DNA of 64,000 nucleotides from Leptobacterium_A meishanense (GCF_037645805.1 NZ_JBBEXE010000001.1:186001-250000), one strand, 5' to 3'. Numbered from the stretch's first letter, positions 8,301 to 17,772 are shown. Notes: generated by a model from the sequence alone, not told the origin. Made by a program: numbers and translations.

Positions 8301-10157
8301 TTAATTATCCTCTACTATATCTAGTTCTACTTTAAGGTTTTTGATGATAAACTCTTGGCGGTCTTGTGTGTTCTTTCCCATGTAAAATTGTAACAAATTT
8401 TCGATGGACATGGCTTTATCTAACATTACAGGGTCTAAGCGGATATCATCACCGATGAAATGTTTGAACTCATCCGGAGATATTTCTCCCAATCCTTTAA
8501 AACGGGTAATTTCTGGTTTCCCTTTTAAAGAATTAATAGCTTCTTTCTTTTCTTCTTCACTATAACAATAAATGGTTTGTTTTTTGTCACGAACCCTAAA
8601 CAAAGGGGTTTGAAGGATATACAAGTGCCCTTCTTTAATAAGTTCAGGGAAAAACTGTAAGAAGAAAGTAATGAGCAATAGCCGGATATGCATGCCATCT
8701 ACATCTGCGTCTGTAGCAATTACAATATTGTTATAACGAAGATCTTCTAAAGATTCTTCAATGTTTAATGCGGCTTGCAATAAATTGAATTCTTCGTTTT
8801 CGTACACAATCTTTTTGGACATCCCATAGGAGTTTAAAGGTTTTCCTCTGAGACTGAATACTGCTTGTGTATTTACATCCCTAGATTTTGTGATAGAGCC
8901 CGAAGCAGAGTCGCCCTCTGTTATAAATAAAGTTGTTTCTAAACGCCGGTCATTCTTCATATTGTCTAAATGAACCCGACAGTCTCGTAATTTTTTATTG
9001 TGAAGGCTCGCTTTTTTAGCACGCTCTTTAGCTAATTTTCGGATTCCTGAAAGCTCTTTTCGTTCTCGTTCCGCTTGTAAAATTTTCCGCTGTATTTTCT
9101 CTGCTGCTTCCGGATTTTTATGGAGGTAATTATCTAGCTGTGTCCCTACAAAGTCATTGATGTACGTTCGGACCGTTGGCAGTCCTCCTCCCATATCGGT
9201 AGAGCCTAATTTTGTCTTTGTCTGGCTTTCAAAGACAGGCTCCATTACTTTGATCGAAATTGCCGAAATAATGGATTTCCGAACATCTGATGCATCATAA
9301 TTCTTACCATAAAATTCACGGACCGTCTTTACGATGGCTTCTCTAAAGGCTAATAAATGTGTGCCTCCTTGTGTTGTGTTTTGGCCGTTTACAAACGAAT
9401 GGTACTCTTCGCTATACTGTGTTTTACTGTGTGTAAGTGCTACCTCTATATCATCACCTTTTAAATGGATGATCGGGTACAACATGTCTTCCTTATTAGT
9501 AGTATCCTCTAGAAGGTCTTTTAATCCATTTTCCGAATAATACTTTTCTCCGTTAAACAATATGGTCAATCCCGGATTGAGATAGACATAATTCTTAAGC
9601 ATCTTCTCTACATATTCATTCCGGTATTTGTAGTGTTTAAAGATAGATTCGTCCGGCACAAATGTAACCTTAGTGCCCCGACGTCTGGAGGAACCAATGA
9701 CAGGCTCATCTTTTATTAAATCGCCTTTTTCAAATTCAGCAACCTTACTTTGGTTATCTCTATTAGATTCTACCTTGAAATATGCAGAAAGTGCATTTAC
9801 GGCTTTGGTTCCTACCCCGTTTAACCCTACTGACTTTTTGAATGCACGTGTATCATATTTTCCTCCGGTATTCATTTTTGAGACCACATCCACTACTTTC
9901 CCTAAAGGGATTCCACGACCATAATCGCGAACACTTACATGGTTATCCTTGATAACAATTTCAATGGTTTTGCCGGCTCCCATGACATATTCATCAATAC
10001 AATTGTCCAGCACCTCCTTCAAAAGGATATAGATACCATCATCGGCAGAAGAACCGTCGCCTAATTTTCCAATATACATTCCGGGGCGCATACGGATATG
10101 CTCCTTCCAATCAAGTGATCGGATATTTTCTTCAGTATATTGAGAAGTTTGTGCCAT
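8301..10157 (-). CDS. parE: DNA topoisomerase IV subunit B (ParE)
   Basis: The ATPase subunit of topoisomerase IV. The GHKL ATPase fold is at the N-terminus: EVLDNCIDE with catalytic Glu48, DYGRGIP near 78-84, and GLNGVGTKAVNAL near 111-123. The TOPRIM domain carries EGDSASG (Glu414) and DADVDGMHIR near 484. At 618 residues it matches ParE and lacks the insertion seen in many GyrB proteins. It is upstream of parC in a two-gene operon. On the minus strand TATATTAG about 30 bases before the ATG is a one-mismatch -7 element. Confidence 0.95.
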   Translation of the reverse strand: MAQTSQYTEENIRSLDWKEHIRMRPGMYIGKLGDGSSADDGIYILLKEVLDNCIDEYVMGAGKTIEIVIKDNHVSVRDYGRGIPLGKVVDVVSKMNTGGKYDTRAFKKSVGLNGVGTKAVNALSAYFKVESNRDNQSKVAEFEKGDLIKDEPVIGSSRRRGTKVTFVPDESIFKHYKYRNEYVEKMLKNYVYLNPGLTILFNGEKYYSENGLKDLLEDTTNKEDMLYPIIHLKGDDIEVALTHSKTQYSEEYHSFVNGQNTTQGGTHLLAFREAIVKTVREFYGKNYDASDVRKSIISAISIKVMEPVFESQTKTKLGSTDMGGGLPTVRTYINDFVGTQLDNYLHKNPEAAEKIQRKILQAERERKELSGIRKLAKERAKKASLHNKKLRDCRVHLDNMKNDRRLETTLFITEGDSASGSITKSRDVNTQAVFSLRGKPLNSYGMSKKIVYENEEFNLLQAALNIEESLEDLRYNNIVIATDADVDGMHIRLLLITFFLQFFPELIKEGHLYILQTPLFRVRDKKQTIYCYSEEEKKEAINSLKGKPEITRFKGLGEISPDEFKHFIGDDIRLDPVMLDKAMSIENLLQFYMGKNTQDRQEFIIKNLKVELDIVEDN

Positions 10158-10276
10158 ATAAAAACTATAGGGGTTTCGTTGCTAATATAACAACTCAACG
10201 TAAAAATATGAAACTTAGGTTGTATAAATTAATTAACAATAAAAAATACGTGTTGTTGAGAAGCTAAATAGCAGTT

Positions 10277-11368
10277 TTATACATTAAAACGAAAATGCAT
10301 CACATCACCATCTTTTACAATATACTCTTTTCCTTCTACACGCATTTTTCCGGCTTCTTTAACTTTAGCCTCACTACCATATTGCACATAGTCGCTATAA
10401 GAAATAACTTCAGCACGGATAAACCCTTTTTCAAAATCAGTATGGATAACCCCCGCTGCTTGTGGTGCCGTAGCGCCTATTGGAATGGTCCAAGCACGTA
10501 CTTCTTTTACCCCTGCCGTAAAATATGTTTGAAGGTTCAATAATTTGTAGGCAGTGCGTATTAATCGGGAAACCCCGGGCTCTTCCAGTCCAATATCTTC
10601 AAGGAACAACTGTCGCTCCTCATAACTCTCTAATTCTGCAATATCAGCTTCAGTAGCTACAGCCAATACAATGACTTCTGCATTTTCATCTTTTACGAGT
10701 TCTTTTACTTTGTCAACATATACGTTTCCATCTTTTGCAGCAGCTTCATCCACGTTACATACATATAAAATTGGTTTTGCGGTGAGTAGCTGAAATGATT
10801 TCATAAACACTGCTTCATCTTCGTTGACCTCAACAGCCCTCGCAGAAATACCGGATTCTAAGGATGTTTTAAATTTGGTTAAGGTTGTTTGCTCTTTTAT
10901 AGCTTGCTTATCACCTGTTTTAGCCGCTCTATTAATTTTCTCTAACCTTTTTTCAATAGTTTCCAAGTCTTTTAGCTGCAGTTCTATATCAATAGTTTCT
11001 TTATCACGTATTGGATCAACATTTCCATCTACATGCACAATATTATCGTTATCAAAACAACGTAACACATGGATGATAGCATGGCATTCACGAATATTTC
11101 CTAAAAATTGATTTCCCAAACCTTCCCCTTTACTGGCCCCTTTCACCAAGCCGGCAATATCCACAATCTCTACGGTGGCCGGCACTACACGTTCCGGATT
11201 CACCAACGTTTCCAGTTTTTCCAATCGTGCATCAGGAACATTGACCACCCCCAAGTTAGGCTCTATAGTGCAAAAAGGAAAATTGGCGCTTTGTGCCTTC
11301 GCATTTGATAAACAATTAAACAATGTTGATTTTCCCACATTGGGCAACCCTACAATACCAGCCTTCAT
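10277..11368 (-). CDS. ychF: Ribosome-associated ATPase YchF
   Basis: An Obg-family P-loop protein that hydrolyses ATP rather than GTP and binds ribosomes; implicated in oxidative stress control in other bacteria. The P-loop is GLPNVGKST (residues 7-15), the G3 motif DIAGLVKGAS is near 70, and the specificity motif is NVDE instead of NKxD, which is what gives ATP preference. The C-terminal TGS domain (YFTAGVKEVRAWTI, VIHTDFEKGFIRAEVISY, DGDVMHFRFNV) completes the 363-residue length typical of the family. The ATG at 11368 follows a TATCTTTG element 20 bases upstream. Monocistronic in appearance, with 119 bases to parE. Confidence 0.96.
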   Translation of the reverse strand: MKAGIVGLPNVGKSTLFNCLSNAKAQSANFPFCTIEPNLGVVNVPDARLEKLETLVNPERVVPATVEIVDIAGLVKGASKGEGLGNQFLGNIRECHAIIHVLRCFDNDNIVHVDGNVDPIRDKETIDIELQLKDLETIEKRLEKINRAAKTGDKQAIKEQTTLTKFKTSLESGISARAVEVNEDEAVFMKSFQLLTAKPILYVCNVDEAAAKDGNVYVDKVKELVKDENAEVIVLAVATEADIAELESYEERQLFLEDIGLEEPGVSRLIRTAYKLLNLQTYFTAGVKEVRAWTIPIGATAPQAAGVIHTDFEKGFIRAEVISYSDYVQYGSEAKVKEAGKMRVEGKEYIVKDGDVMHFRFNV

Positions 11369-11388
11369 ACAATACTATTTTAAAGGCG

Positions 11389-11396
11389 CAAAGATA
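11389..11396 (-). promoter_or_regulatory. -7 promoter element of ychF
   Basis: Reads TATCTTTG on the minus strand, a full match to TAnnTTTG, 20 bases before the ychF ATG. No clear TTG at -33. Confidence 0.5.
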
Positions 11397-11560
11397 ATGG
11401 GTTTTTAAATAAAAAATCTGACATTCTTAAAATATGATTTTATCTATCATGAACTCATTATTGATTACAATATAAAAACTTGTTTTAGATGATTTTTTAT
11501 ATATTTATAGTAGATTTTATCTGCAAAAATTAGAATTTATTAACCTACAAAAATAAGGCC

Positions 11561-13612
11561 ATGTCAAAGTATTTTCCTTCCAAGATATATAACAATGATA
11601 GAAGAAGAGGTGATGAACCTACCTTTTCAATTCTGAGTATGGTCAAGGATTTTAATCTCGAAGATGCTATAAATAAAGTGTCTGAGATGCCTCCCAAAAA
11701 TATCTTCATCCTTATAAATGGGCAACAAACTTTAGAATTACGCACAAATGATGATGTAGATGGTTGGTTCGGAAGGGCTTTGTGTGGTATAGACAGAATA
11801 GGCGAAAAAGAAGAAGGTGAAGGGGTTGCAGGAGGTAGTGGTACTTGGAAAGGGGACTATAAAATTTACACTTCATCTTCTGAACATAAAAACGTGGCTT
11901 CTACTCTGTATGATGAATATGGAGCTAATGATTTAATTATTGATGTATTGAACGCTAAATATGATTGGGAAAAATCGCTTCGAAAAAACACAAAGTCCTT
12001 TGAAAAGTTTTGTGGTAGGCTTAAAGAAATTTTGGATACTATAGGTGATTGTTCATCTTTACGTTTTTTTATAGCAGGTTTTAGCAGAGGAGGTATGTTC
12101 TCTCTCAGACTAGCCGAATGGATTAAAATGAACAATTATGGCAAAGAAACCATAGTGGTAACTCTTGACCCCGTAATAAAACCAGGAGAAAAAGATGATT
12201 GGGTTGTAAACTGGGCAGATTGGAAAAATGCCATATTGGAAAAAAACAGAAGATGGAAAATAGGGAACCTCCACGCCGGGAGTTCTAAATATTATTTCCC
12301 CATACTTAGAGCTCCAGGAGACATACATTACAATGTCTTTGAGCGCGATTACCAAGGGATTGGTAAATTGATTGCCGGACTTTTGGTTTCTCCTGAAATG
12401 CTTGCTTCTTATTTTCTTGAAGATCTCATTCCGTATAAGGACTATCCCATTGGCTGTGCTGTTGACGGAGCTATAGCTCCTGGTTATGAGTATACCGGGG
12501 ACAGAGCAGATCATTCAGATTTTAAACTTAAAAAACTTCCATTAGAAAGCCCTTATGATCAATATGACATCGAAACCAGGGAGCACACTCCATTACCGAC
12601 AAAGTACCAGGATTGGGTCTTAAGCATAGTGCATAAGCATTTTTCAGGTATTGAATTAGGGAGGTCATCAAGTATTGAATTGGATAAGAAATCAACTATT
12701 GAATGGGGCAACACATATGGAAACCCAGGGTCACAAATGCACATTACCTTTCAACCATACCCTGAAAACAAACCTTCCGTATCTATTAAAATTAACCAGA
12801 AAAAAATTAATATCACCTGGGATAAAGACAATAGAAGCACTGTTAATTTTAATATCCCGGAAGACATTAACCCTGGCAAGTCAAAACTCCATGTGACTTT
12901 TGATGGCAAAAACATCACCACCAATTTTCTCGTTACACCATTCATCAATTCTTGTGATAAAAAATATGTACCAACAGGAGCAGAACTAACAATTCATGGA
13001 AAATTCCACAAAGGAGACAAAGTTGTTATCGATCAACATGAAATCATTCCAAATTATATAAATAATAGTTTAACAGTTCAAATACCAAAAAATATAACAA
13101 CAGGCAAAAAAAATCTTTCAGTATTAAGCGGCACTCAATATTACAGTAATAATACTGATCTCATTATATGTGAGACCTTTATCTTACCTGCTATTGAAGA
13201 GCCTATTAAGACAGCTATAATTTCTGAGTCAATGAAAATTAACTTAGGTGAATTTGTATCAGATTCAAATGATATCTTTTTGTTAAATGGAAATGAAGTA
13301 GACGCTATTATTTATGTTGAAGATGAAGATACAATTGTTGAACTTAAACCCTTCTGGCATACTCCTGTCGGCGAAAACTCCTTTCAAATAGTTAGAAGAA
13401 AAGGGTCTATATATTACTTAAGCAATTCTATCAAGGTCATAATATGCAATTTGATTGGTAACACCAATACCATGGAATTACACCTGGATAGTTGTATCTG
13501 GGTAACAAAAATGCTTCCATCTAACAAAGAGTTAATTAGCCCTCTTATTGATAATCTGAAGAAAAGTGGGTATGATAATTGTCATTGGTGTTTGGGAGGT
13601 AGTAAACGCTAA
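11561..13612 (+). CDS. Lipase-like alpha/beta hydrolase with TIG-like domains, unknown role
   Basis: A 683-residue protein. Residues 45-360 look like an alpha/beta-hydrolase: FILINGQQT strand, nucleophile elbow GFSRGG with Ser175, a following strand ending in TLDP (Asp203 as candidate acid) and ADHSD (His318 as candidate base). GFSRG and LDP spacing resemble DUF2235/Tle-type phospholipases. Residues about 405-460 and 465-537 resemble IPT/TIG immunoglobulin-like repeats (PTGAELTIHGKF, then NNSLTVQIPKNITTGKKNLSVLSG). The last 140 residues are unassigned. There is no signal peptide or membrane segment. It is flanked by housekeeping genes on the opposite strand and looks inserted. A secreted effector is possible, but no VgrG, PAAR or immunity gene is adjacent. 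Confidence 0.75.
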   Translation: MSKYFPSKIYNNDRRRGDEPTFSILSMVKDFNLEDAINKVSEMPPKNIFILINGQQTLELRTNDDVDGWFGRALCGIDRIGEKEEGEGVAGGSGTWKGDYKIYTSSSEHKNVASTLYDEYGANDLIIDVLNAKYDWEKSLRKNTKSFEKFCGRLKEILDTIGDCSSLRFFIAGFSRGGMFSLRLAEWIKMNNYGKETIVVTLDPVIKPGEKDDWVVNWADWKNAILEKNRRWKIGNLHAGSSKYYFPILRAPGDIHYNVFERDYQGIGKLIAGLLVSPEMLASYFLEDLIPYKDYPIGCAVDGAIAPGYEYTGDRADHSDFKLKKLPLESPYDQYDIETREHTPLPTKYQDWVLSIVHKHFSGIELGRSSSIELDKKSTIEWGNTYGNPGSQMHITFQPYPENKPSVSIKINQKKINITWDKDNRSTVNFNIPEDINPGKSKLHVTFDGKNITTNFLVTPFINSCDKKYVPTGAELTIHGKFHKGDKVVIDQHEIIPNYINNSLTVQIPKNITTGKKNLSVLSGTQYYSNNTDLIICETFILPAIEEPIKTAIISESMKINLGEFVSDSNDIFLLNGNEVDAIIYVEDEDTIVELKPFWHTPVGENSFQIVRRKGSIYYLSNSIKVIICNLIGNTNTMELHLDSCIWVTKMLPSNKELISPLIDNLKKSGYDNCHWCLGGSKR

Positions 13613-13664
13613 ATTATAAGCAAAACTTAAGGAATAATTCTCCTAAAATAAAAAAAACATAAAA

Positions 13665-14015
13665 TTACTCTGGGTGCATAAACTGTTGTTTTCCCAATAA
13701 GGTTTCTTCCGGTTCCACATGGTCTTCGTCTGGGATACAACAATCTACCGGGCATACTGCTGCACATTGGGGTTCGTCATGAAACCCTTTGCACTCAGTA
13801 CATTTATCAGGGACTATATAGTAGATTTCATCAGAAATAGGTGCTTGTGCCTCGTCAGCATCTACTGCTTTACCGTCAGGTAGAACGACATTTCCTTTCA
13901 ATGATGTGCCATCGCTATAACGCCAATCATCTGCCCCTTCATATATTGCTGTATTCGGACATTCCGGTTCGCATGCGCCACAATTAATACATTCGTCTGT
14001 TATAATGATTGCCAT
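13665..14015 (-). CDS. 4Fe-4S dicluster ferredoxin
   Basis: A 116-residue electron carrier. The first cluster motif is C9-x2-C12-x2-C15-x3-C19-P at the very N-terminus. The second region is DKCTECKGFHDEPQC...CPVDCC near residues 74-95, with the longer spacing between its second and third cysteines that is usual in ferredoxins of the Allochromatium type. A loop of about 45 residues rich in acidic residues separates the two. The ATG at 14015 is chosen since it places MAIIITDECINCG at the start, as in the family; an upstream in-frame start would add a non-conserved 15-residue leader over the promoter. It is divergent from an acyl-CoA reductase gene, which may be functionally related. Confidence 0.93.
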   Translation of the reverse strand: MAIIITDECINCGACEPECPNTAIYEGADDWRYSDGTSLKGNVVLPDGKAVDADEAQAPISDEIYYIVPDKCTECKGFHDEPQCAAVCPVDCCIPDEDHVEPEETLLGKQQFMHPE

Positions 14016-14039
14016 AGCAATTTGTTTTATATTTTTACG

Positions 14040-14070
14040 CAAAATTAATGCGCAATACAATTTTAGGCAA
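14040..14070 (-). promoter_or_regulatory. Promoter of the ferredoxin gene
   Basis: On the minus strand TTG (14068-14070), a 20-base spacer and TAATTTTG (14040-14047), which fits the Bacteroidota sigma-A layout. The -7 element is 24 bases before the ATG at 14015. Confidence 0.55.
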
Positions 14071-14075
14071 ATATA

Positions 14076-15140
14076 ATGGCTAACTTACAAAATACCGTTA
14101 AAGCTTTTGTAAAACTGGGGCAATTTTTGGGGCAATATAAAATCAGTGGAACGGTTGAAAACCCTAATGTTAAGGGCAATGAACTCTTCTTTCATCAATT
14201 TGATAAAAAAATAGCACTCGCAGTAAAGCACAATGGGTGGTTTACAGAAGAAAATATACGTTTTGCTATTATAAAATGGGCTGAGCTACTTACCGAAAAT
14301 ACGCTTAATGAATGGTTGTCCCAGTATACATTCAATGCTAATACTTCCAGTAAAGACATAGCTATTATAATGGCGGGGAATATACCTTTGGTTGGTTTTC
14401 ATGATTTTCTCTCTGTTTTGGTTACCGGACATACTGTTATTGTGAAACAATCGTCCAACGACAATCAGTTATTACCAATGATTGCTGACTTTCTAAAATA
14501 TGTACAGCCCGACCTTCAAAATAAAATCACCTTTACAGAAGGCATTTTACCTGATTTTGATGCTGCCATAGCAACAGGAAGCAATAATACCGCTCGGTAT
14601 TTTGATTATTATTTTTCTAAAAGACCATCAATTATCCGAAAAAACAGGAATAGTATCGCTATATTAACAGGGAATGAATCTAATTCCCAACTAAAAGCAT
14701 TAGGAGAAGATATCTTTCGTTATTTTGGACTGGGTTGCAGAAATGTTTCCAAAATATTTGTCCCTGAAAATTATGAGTTTGACCACCTTTTTAATGCGCT
14801 TTATGATTGGAAAACTATAATTAACCATCATAAGTATGCTAACAATTATGATTATAACAAAGCTGTTTACTTAATGGGCTCGACTCCAATCCTAGATAAT
14901 AACTTTCTTATTTTAAAAGAAGATACCGGATATGCCTCCCCTATCGGGGTTCTTTTTTATGAGTATTATAGTGATGTTAACAGCCTAAAGGAGAAACTTA
15001 ATGAACACCCAGAAGCAATACAATGTGTTGTATCTTCTGGGTTTGACAAAAAAGAAGTGGCATTTGGTAAAACACAACATCCTCAATTATGGGATTATGC
15101 AGATGCCATAGATACTGTTGATTTCCTGTTAAAAATCTAA
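14076..15140 (+). CDS. Acyl-CoA reductase, LuxC-like
   Basis: A 354-residue protein of the aldehyde-dehydrogenase fold, LuxC family, expected to reduce long-chain acyl-CoA (or another acyl thioester) to aldehyde with NADPH. Supporting segments are IAIIMAGNIPLVGFHDFL near residues 95-112, the nucleotide-binding region with GHTVIVKQSSND, and the catalytic-cysteine region GLGCRNVSKIF with Cys221. It is shorter than LuxC from luminous bacteria. No luxD or luxE partner is nearby, so bioluminescence is not implied. serC follows after 76 bases, and the ferredoxin gene is divergent with 60 bases between the starts. Confidence 0.87.
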   Translation: MANLQNTVKAFVKLGQFLGQYKISGTVENPNVKGNELFFHQFDKKIALAVKHNGWFTEENIRFAIIKWAELLTENTLNEWLSQYTFNANTSSKDIAIIMAGNIPLVGFHDFLSVLVTGHTVIVKQSSNDNQLLPMIADFLKYVQPDLQNKITFTEGILPDFDAAIATGSNNTARYFDYYFSKRPSIIRKNRNSIAILTGNESNSQLKALGEDIFRYFGLGCRNVSKIFVPENYEFDHLFNALYDWKTIINHHKYANNYDYNKAVYLMGSTPILDNNFLILKEDTGYASPIGVLFYEYYSDVNSLKEKLNEHPEAIQCVVSSGFDKKEVAFGKTQHPQLWDYADAIDTVDFLLKI

Positions 15141-15216
15141 CATAATATTTATTGTTTTCATAACAAAAGTTCTTCTCAAATTTATGACCTTTGCAGCTTA
15201 AATATGCTTTTATACT

Positions 15217-16281
15217 ATGAAAAAACATAACTTTAGTGCAGGACCCAGTATCCTTCCCCGTCAAGTGATTGAAAAAGCTGCAGATGCAGTATTAAATTTT
15301 AATGACTCCGGACTCTCTTTGATAGAAATTTCCCATAGAAGTAAAGGGTTTGTGAGTGTCATGGAAAAAGCCCGTACACTTGCGCTGGAATTACTTGGAC
15401 TCGAAGGAAAAGGTTATCAGGCATTATTTCTGCAAGGTGGCGCAAGTCTTCAATTTTTGATGGTTGTGCACAACCTTCTTGAAAAAAAAGCTGCTTATTT
15501 AGATACAGGTACCTGGGCAAATAACGCCATCAAAGAAGCTACACCCTTTGGTGAAGTAGCAATTTTAGGCTCTTCAAAGGATAAAAACTATAATTATATT
15601 CCAAAAGGCTATAGTGTTCCTGAGGATGCTGATTATTTCCATTGTACCTCTAATAATACCATCTTTGGAACACAAATGAAAAGTTTTCCGGATTCACCGG
15701 TTCCGGTAGTCTGCGATATGAGCTCTGATATTTTTTCCAGACAATTAGACTTTTCAAAATTTGATCTTATTTATGCGGGAGCGCAAAAAAATATGGGGCC
15801 TGCAGGAACTACTCTGGTTATAGTAAAAGAAAACATATTGGGGAAAGTATCCCGAAAAATCCCTACCCTGCTTGATTATCGGACGCATATCAGCAAAGAT
15901 AGTATGTTTAATACCCCTGCAGTCTTTCCGGTATATGTTTCGATGCTTACTATGGAATGGATAAAAAATAATGGTGGAATTGAGGCGATAGAAAAAACTA
16001 ATACTGCAAAAGCAGAGCTTCTATATAATGAGATAGACCGGAATCCGTTATTCAAGGGCTTTGCTGCCAAAGAAGACCGAAGCTATATGAACGTGACTTT
16101 TAATTTAGTTGATGAATCCCATAAAGAATCTTTTGATTCTCTATGGAAAAATGCCGGAGTCGATGGTTTAAACGGACATCGAAGTGTTGGTGGCTATCGT
16201 GCCTCTATATACAACGCCATGTCAATAGAAAGTGTAAAAGTATTGGTAGCTGCAATAAAAGAACTGGAAAACAATATATAA
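15217..16281 (+). CDS. serC: Phosphoserine aminotransferase
   Basis: Transfers the amino group of glutamate to 3-phosphohydroxypyruvate, the second step of serine synthesis; it may also serve pyridoxine synthesis. A PLP-dependent class V aminotransferase of 354 residues. Visible features are NFSAGPSILP at the start, FLQGGASLQF near residue 70-79, and GAQKNMGPAG with the PLP lysine Lys191; the C-terminal HRSVGGYRASIYNA is a family signature. GACCTTTG 24 bases upstream is a one-mismatch -7 element. serA starts 12 bases after the stop, so the two steps are co-expressed. Confidence 0.96.
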   Translation: MKKHNFSAGPSILPRQVIEKAADAVLNFNDSGLSLIEISHRSKGFVSVMEKARTLALELLGLEGKGYQALFLQGGASLQFLMVVHNLLEKKAAYLDTGTWANNAIKEATPFGEVAILGSSKDKNYNYIPKGYSVPEDADYFHCTSNNTIFGTQMKSFPDSPVPVVCDMSSDIFSRQLDFSKFDLIYAGAQKNMGPAGTTLVIVKENILGKVSRKIPTLLDYRTHISKDSMFNTPAVFPVYVSMLTMEWIKNNGGIEAIEKTNTAKAELLYNEIDRNPLFKGFAAKEDRSYMNVTFNLVDESHKESFDSLWKNAGVDGLNGHRSVGGYRASIYNAMSIESVKVLVAAIKELENNI

Positions 16282-16292
16282 ACGACAATCAG

Positions 16293-17243
16293 ATGAAAGT
16301 ATTAGCGAATGACGGAATTTCGCAAAGTGGTGTAGAAACCCTTGAAAAAGGAGGTTTTGAAGTCATCACAACCAAAGTAGCACAAGAACAACTTATTAAT
16401 TACATCAATGAACATCATATTGATGTTATTTTAGTACGGTCAGCTACAAAGGTTAGAAAAGACCTCATTGATGCCTGTCCAAGTGTTAAAATTATAGGAC
16501 GTGGAGGTGTTGGCATGGATAATATTGATGTTTCCTATGCCCGTGAGAAAGGGTTGCACGTTATCAACACCCCTGCCGCTTCTTCTGCTTCTGTAGCAGA
16601 GTTGGTTTTTGCACACTTGTATTCAGGTGTGCGTTTTTTATACGATAGCAATCGGAATATGCCTTTAGATGGTGATGCTAAATTCAGTGAATTAAAAAAA
16701 GCCTATGCCAAAGGGATCGAATTACGAGGTAAAACTCTCGGTATCGTTGGTTTTGGGCGTATTGGCAATGAAGTAGCTAAAATTGCCATTGGAATAGGAA
16801 TGCATGTGATTGTATATGATAAGTTTATTGATAAAGGAACCGTTCAATTAACATTTTTTGACGGACAATCGGTTACTTATGAAATCAAAACACAACCTCT
16901 TGATGGAGTTCTTAAAAATGCGGATTTCATCACCCTACATGTCCCTTCACAGAAAGAATATGTAATTGGCAAGAAGGAGTTTGGCCTCATGAAACAAGGG
17001 ACAGGTATCATCAATGCCGCAAGAGGTGGTGTTATTGATGAAAATGCTTTATTGGATGCATTAGAGAATGGGAAAATTGCTTTTGCAGGGTTAGACACTT
17101 ATGAAAATGAACCTACTCCGGCTATTAAGTTGTTGATGCACCCAAAAATATCGCTCACCCCCCATATTGGAGCTGCTACGAATGAAGCGCAAGACCGGAT
17201 TGGTATAGAGCTTGCAGAGCAGATTATTGGCATCTTAAAATAA
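16293..17243 (+). CDS. serA: D-3-phosphoglycerate dehydrogenase
   Basis: Oxidises 3-phosphoglycerate with NAD, the first step of serine synthesis. A 316-residue short form without the C-terminal ACT regulatory domain. The Rossmann motif is GFGRIG (153-158), and the catalytic set is Arg244 in NAARGG, Glu273 in ENEP and His291 in TPHIGAAT. Between about residues 183 and 200 there is an extra beta-hairpin-like insertion (VQLTFFDGQSVTYEIKT) in the cofactor domain. I start at the ATG at 16293: the frame stays open back into serC, but that extension is unlike the family. Lack of an ACT domain suggests no serine feedback by that route. Confidence 0.93.
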   Translation: MKVLANDGISQSGVETLEKGGFEVITTKVAQEQLINYINEHHIDVILVRSATKVRKDLIDACPSVKIIGRGGVGMDNIDVSYAREKGLHVINTPAASSASVAELVFAHLYSGVRFLYDSNRNMPLDGDAKFSELKKAYAKGIELRGKTLGIVGFGRIGNEVAKIAIGIGMHVIVYDKFIDKGTVQLTFFDGQSVTYEIKTQPLDGVLKNADFITLHVPSQKEYVIGKKEFGLMKQGTGIINAARGGVIDENALLDALENGKIAFAGLDTYENEPTPAIKLLMHPKISLTPHIGAATNEAQDRIGIELAEQIIGILK

Positions 17244-17301
17244 AGGTTCATTAAACTATCATGATTATTGCACCTATTACAGATATTTTGTATATTAGAA
17301 T

Positions 17302-17739
17302 ATGAAATATATAGTAATAATAGGTGCTTTTTTCTTGGTTTTGTGGAGTTGTTCTACCTCAGGTATTGTTGTTTCTAATGCCGAAAAAGAGGCTTTTAAT
17401 AAAAATGCGAAAGATACCATTCATATTGCCAATGACAGTTTGGAATATGAAATTATCATTATTGAACCTGGTTTTAATTACTGGCTCAATAGTATTGCAA
17501 AACCCAGAGGGTATTACACACAATCTTATTTGGAAAACAGAAACCAGATATGGGTAAATGAGTGGAACCAACGTGTATTACAATCAAACCGGTTTAATCC
17601 TAACCTCTATATGTTTCAAATAGACTATGAGCCTCAAATTGATTATGGTTACGAGGTTAATTATCAATTGTATTACTACTTCGTGTATTTTCAACGAAAA
17701 TATAACCAACGACTTTCAGGATTTGTCCCTAGGATATGA
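17302..17739 (+). CDS. DUF6146-like lipoprotein
   Basis: A 145-residue predicted lipoprotein with the signal sequence YIVIIGAFFLVLW and lipobox around SCS, so Cys17 would be lipidated. The mature protein is rich in Tyr, Trp and Asn (IIEPGFNYWLNSIAKPRGYY, NRNQIWVNEWNQRVL, NYQLYYYFVYFQRKYN), as in the Bacteroidota family DUF6146. It likely sits in the outer or inner membrane facing the periplasm; its role is unknown. The gene is on the same strand as serA (58 bases downstream) and is followed by a small membrane protein. Confidence 0.8.
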   Translation: MKYIVIIGAFFLVLWSCSTSGIVVSNAEKEAFNKNAKDTIHIANDSLEYEIIIIEPGFNYWLNSIAKPRGYYTQSYLENRNQIWVNEWNQRVLQSNRFNPNLYMFQIDYEPQIDYGYEVNYQLYYYFVYFQRKYNQRLSGFVPRI

Positions 17740-17772
17740 TTTTGTATTTTTGCTGACGGTAAAATAGCATGC

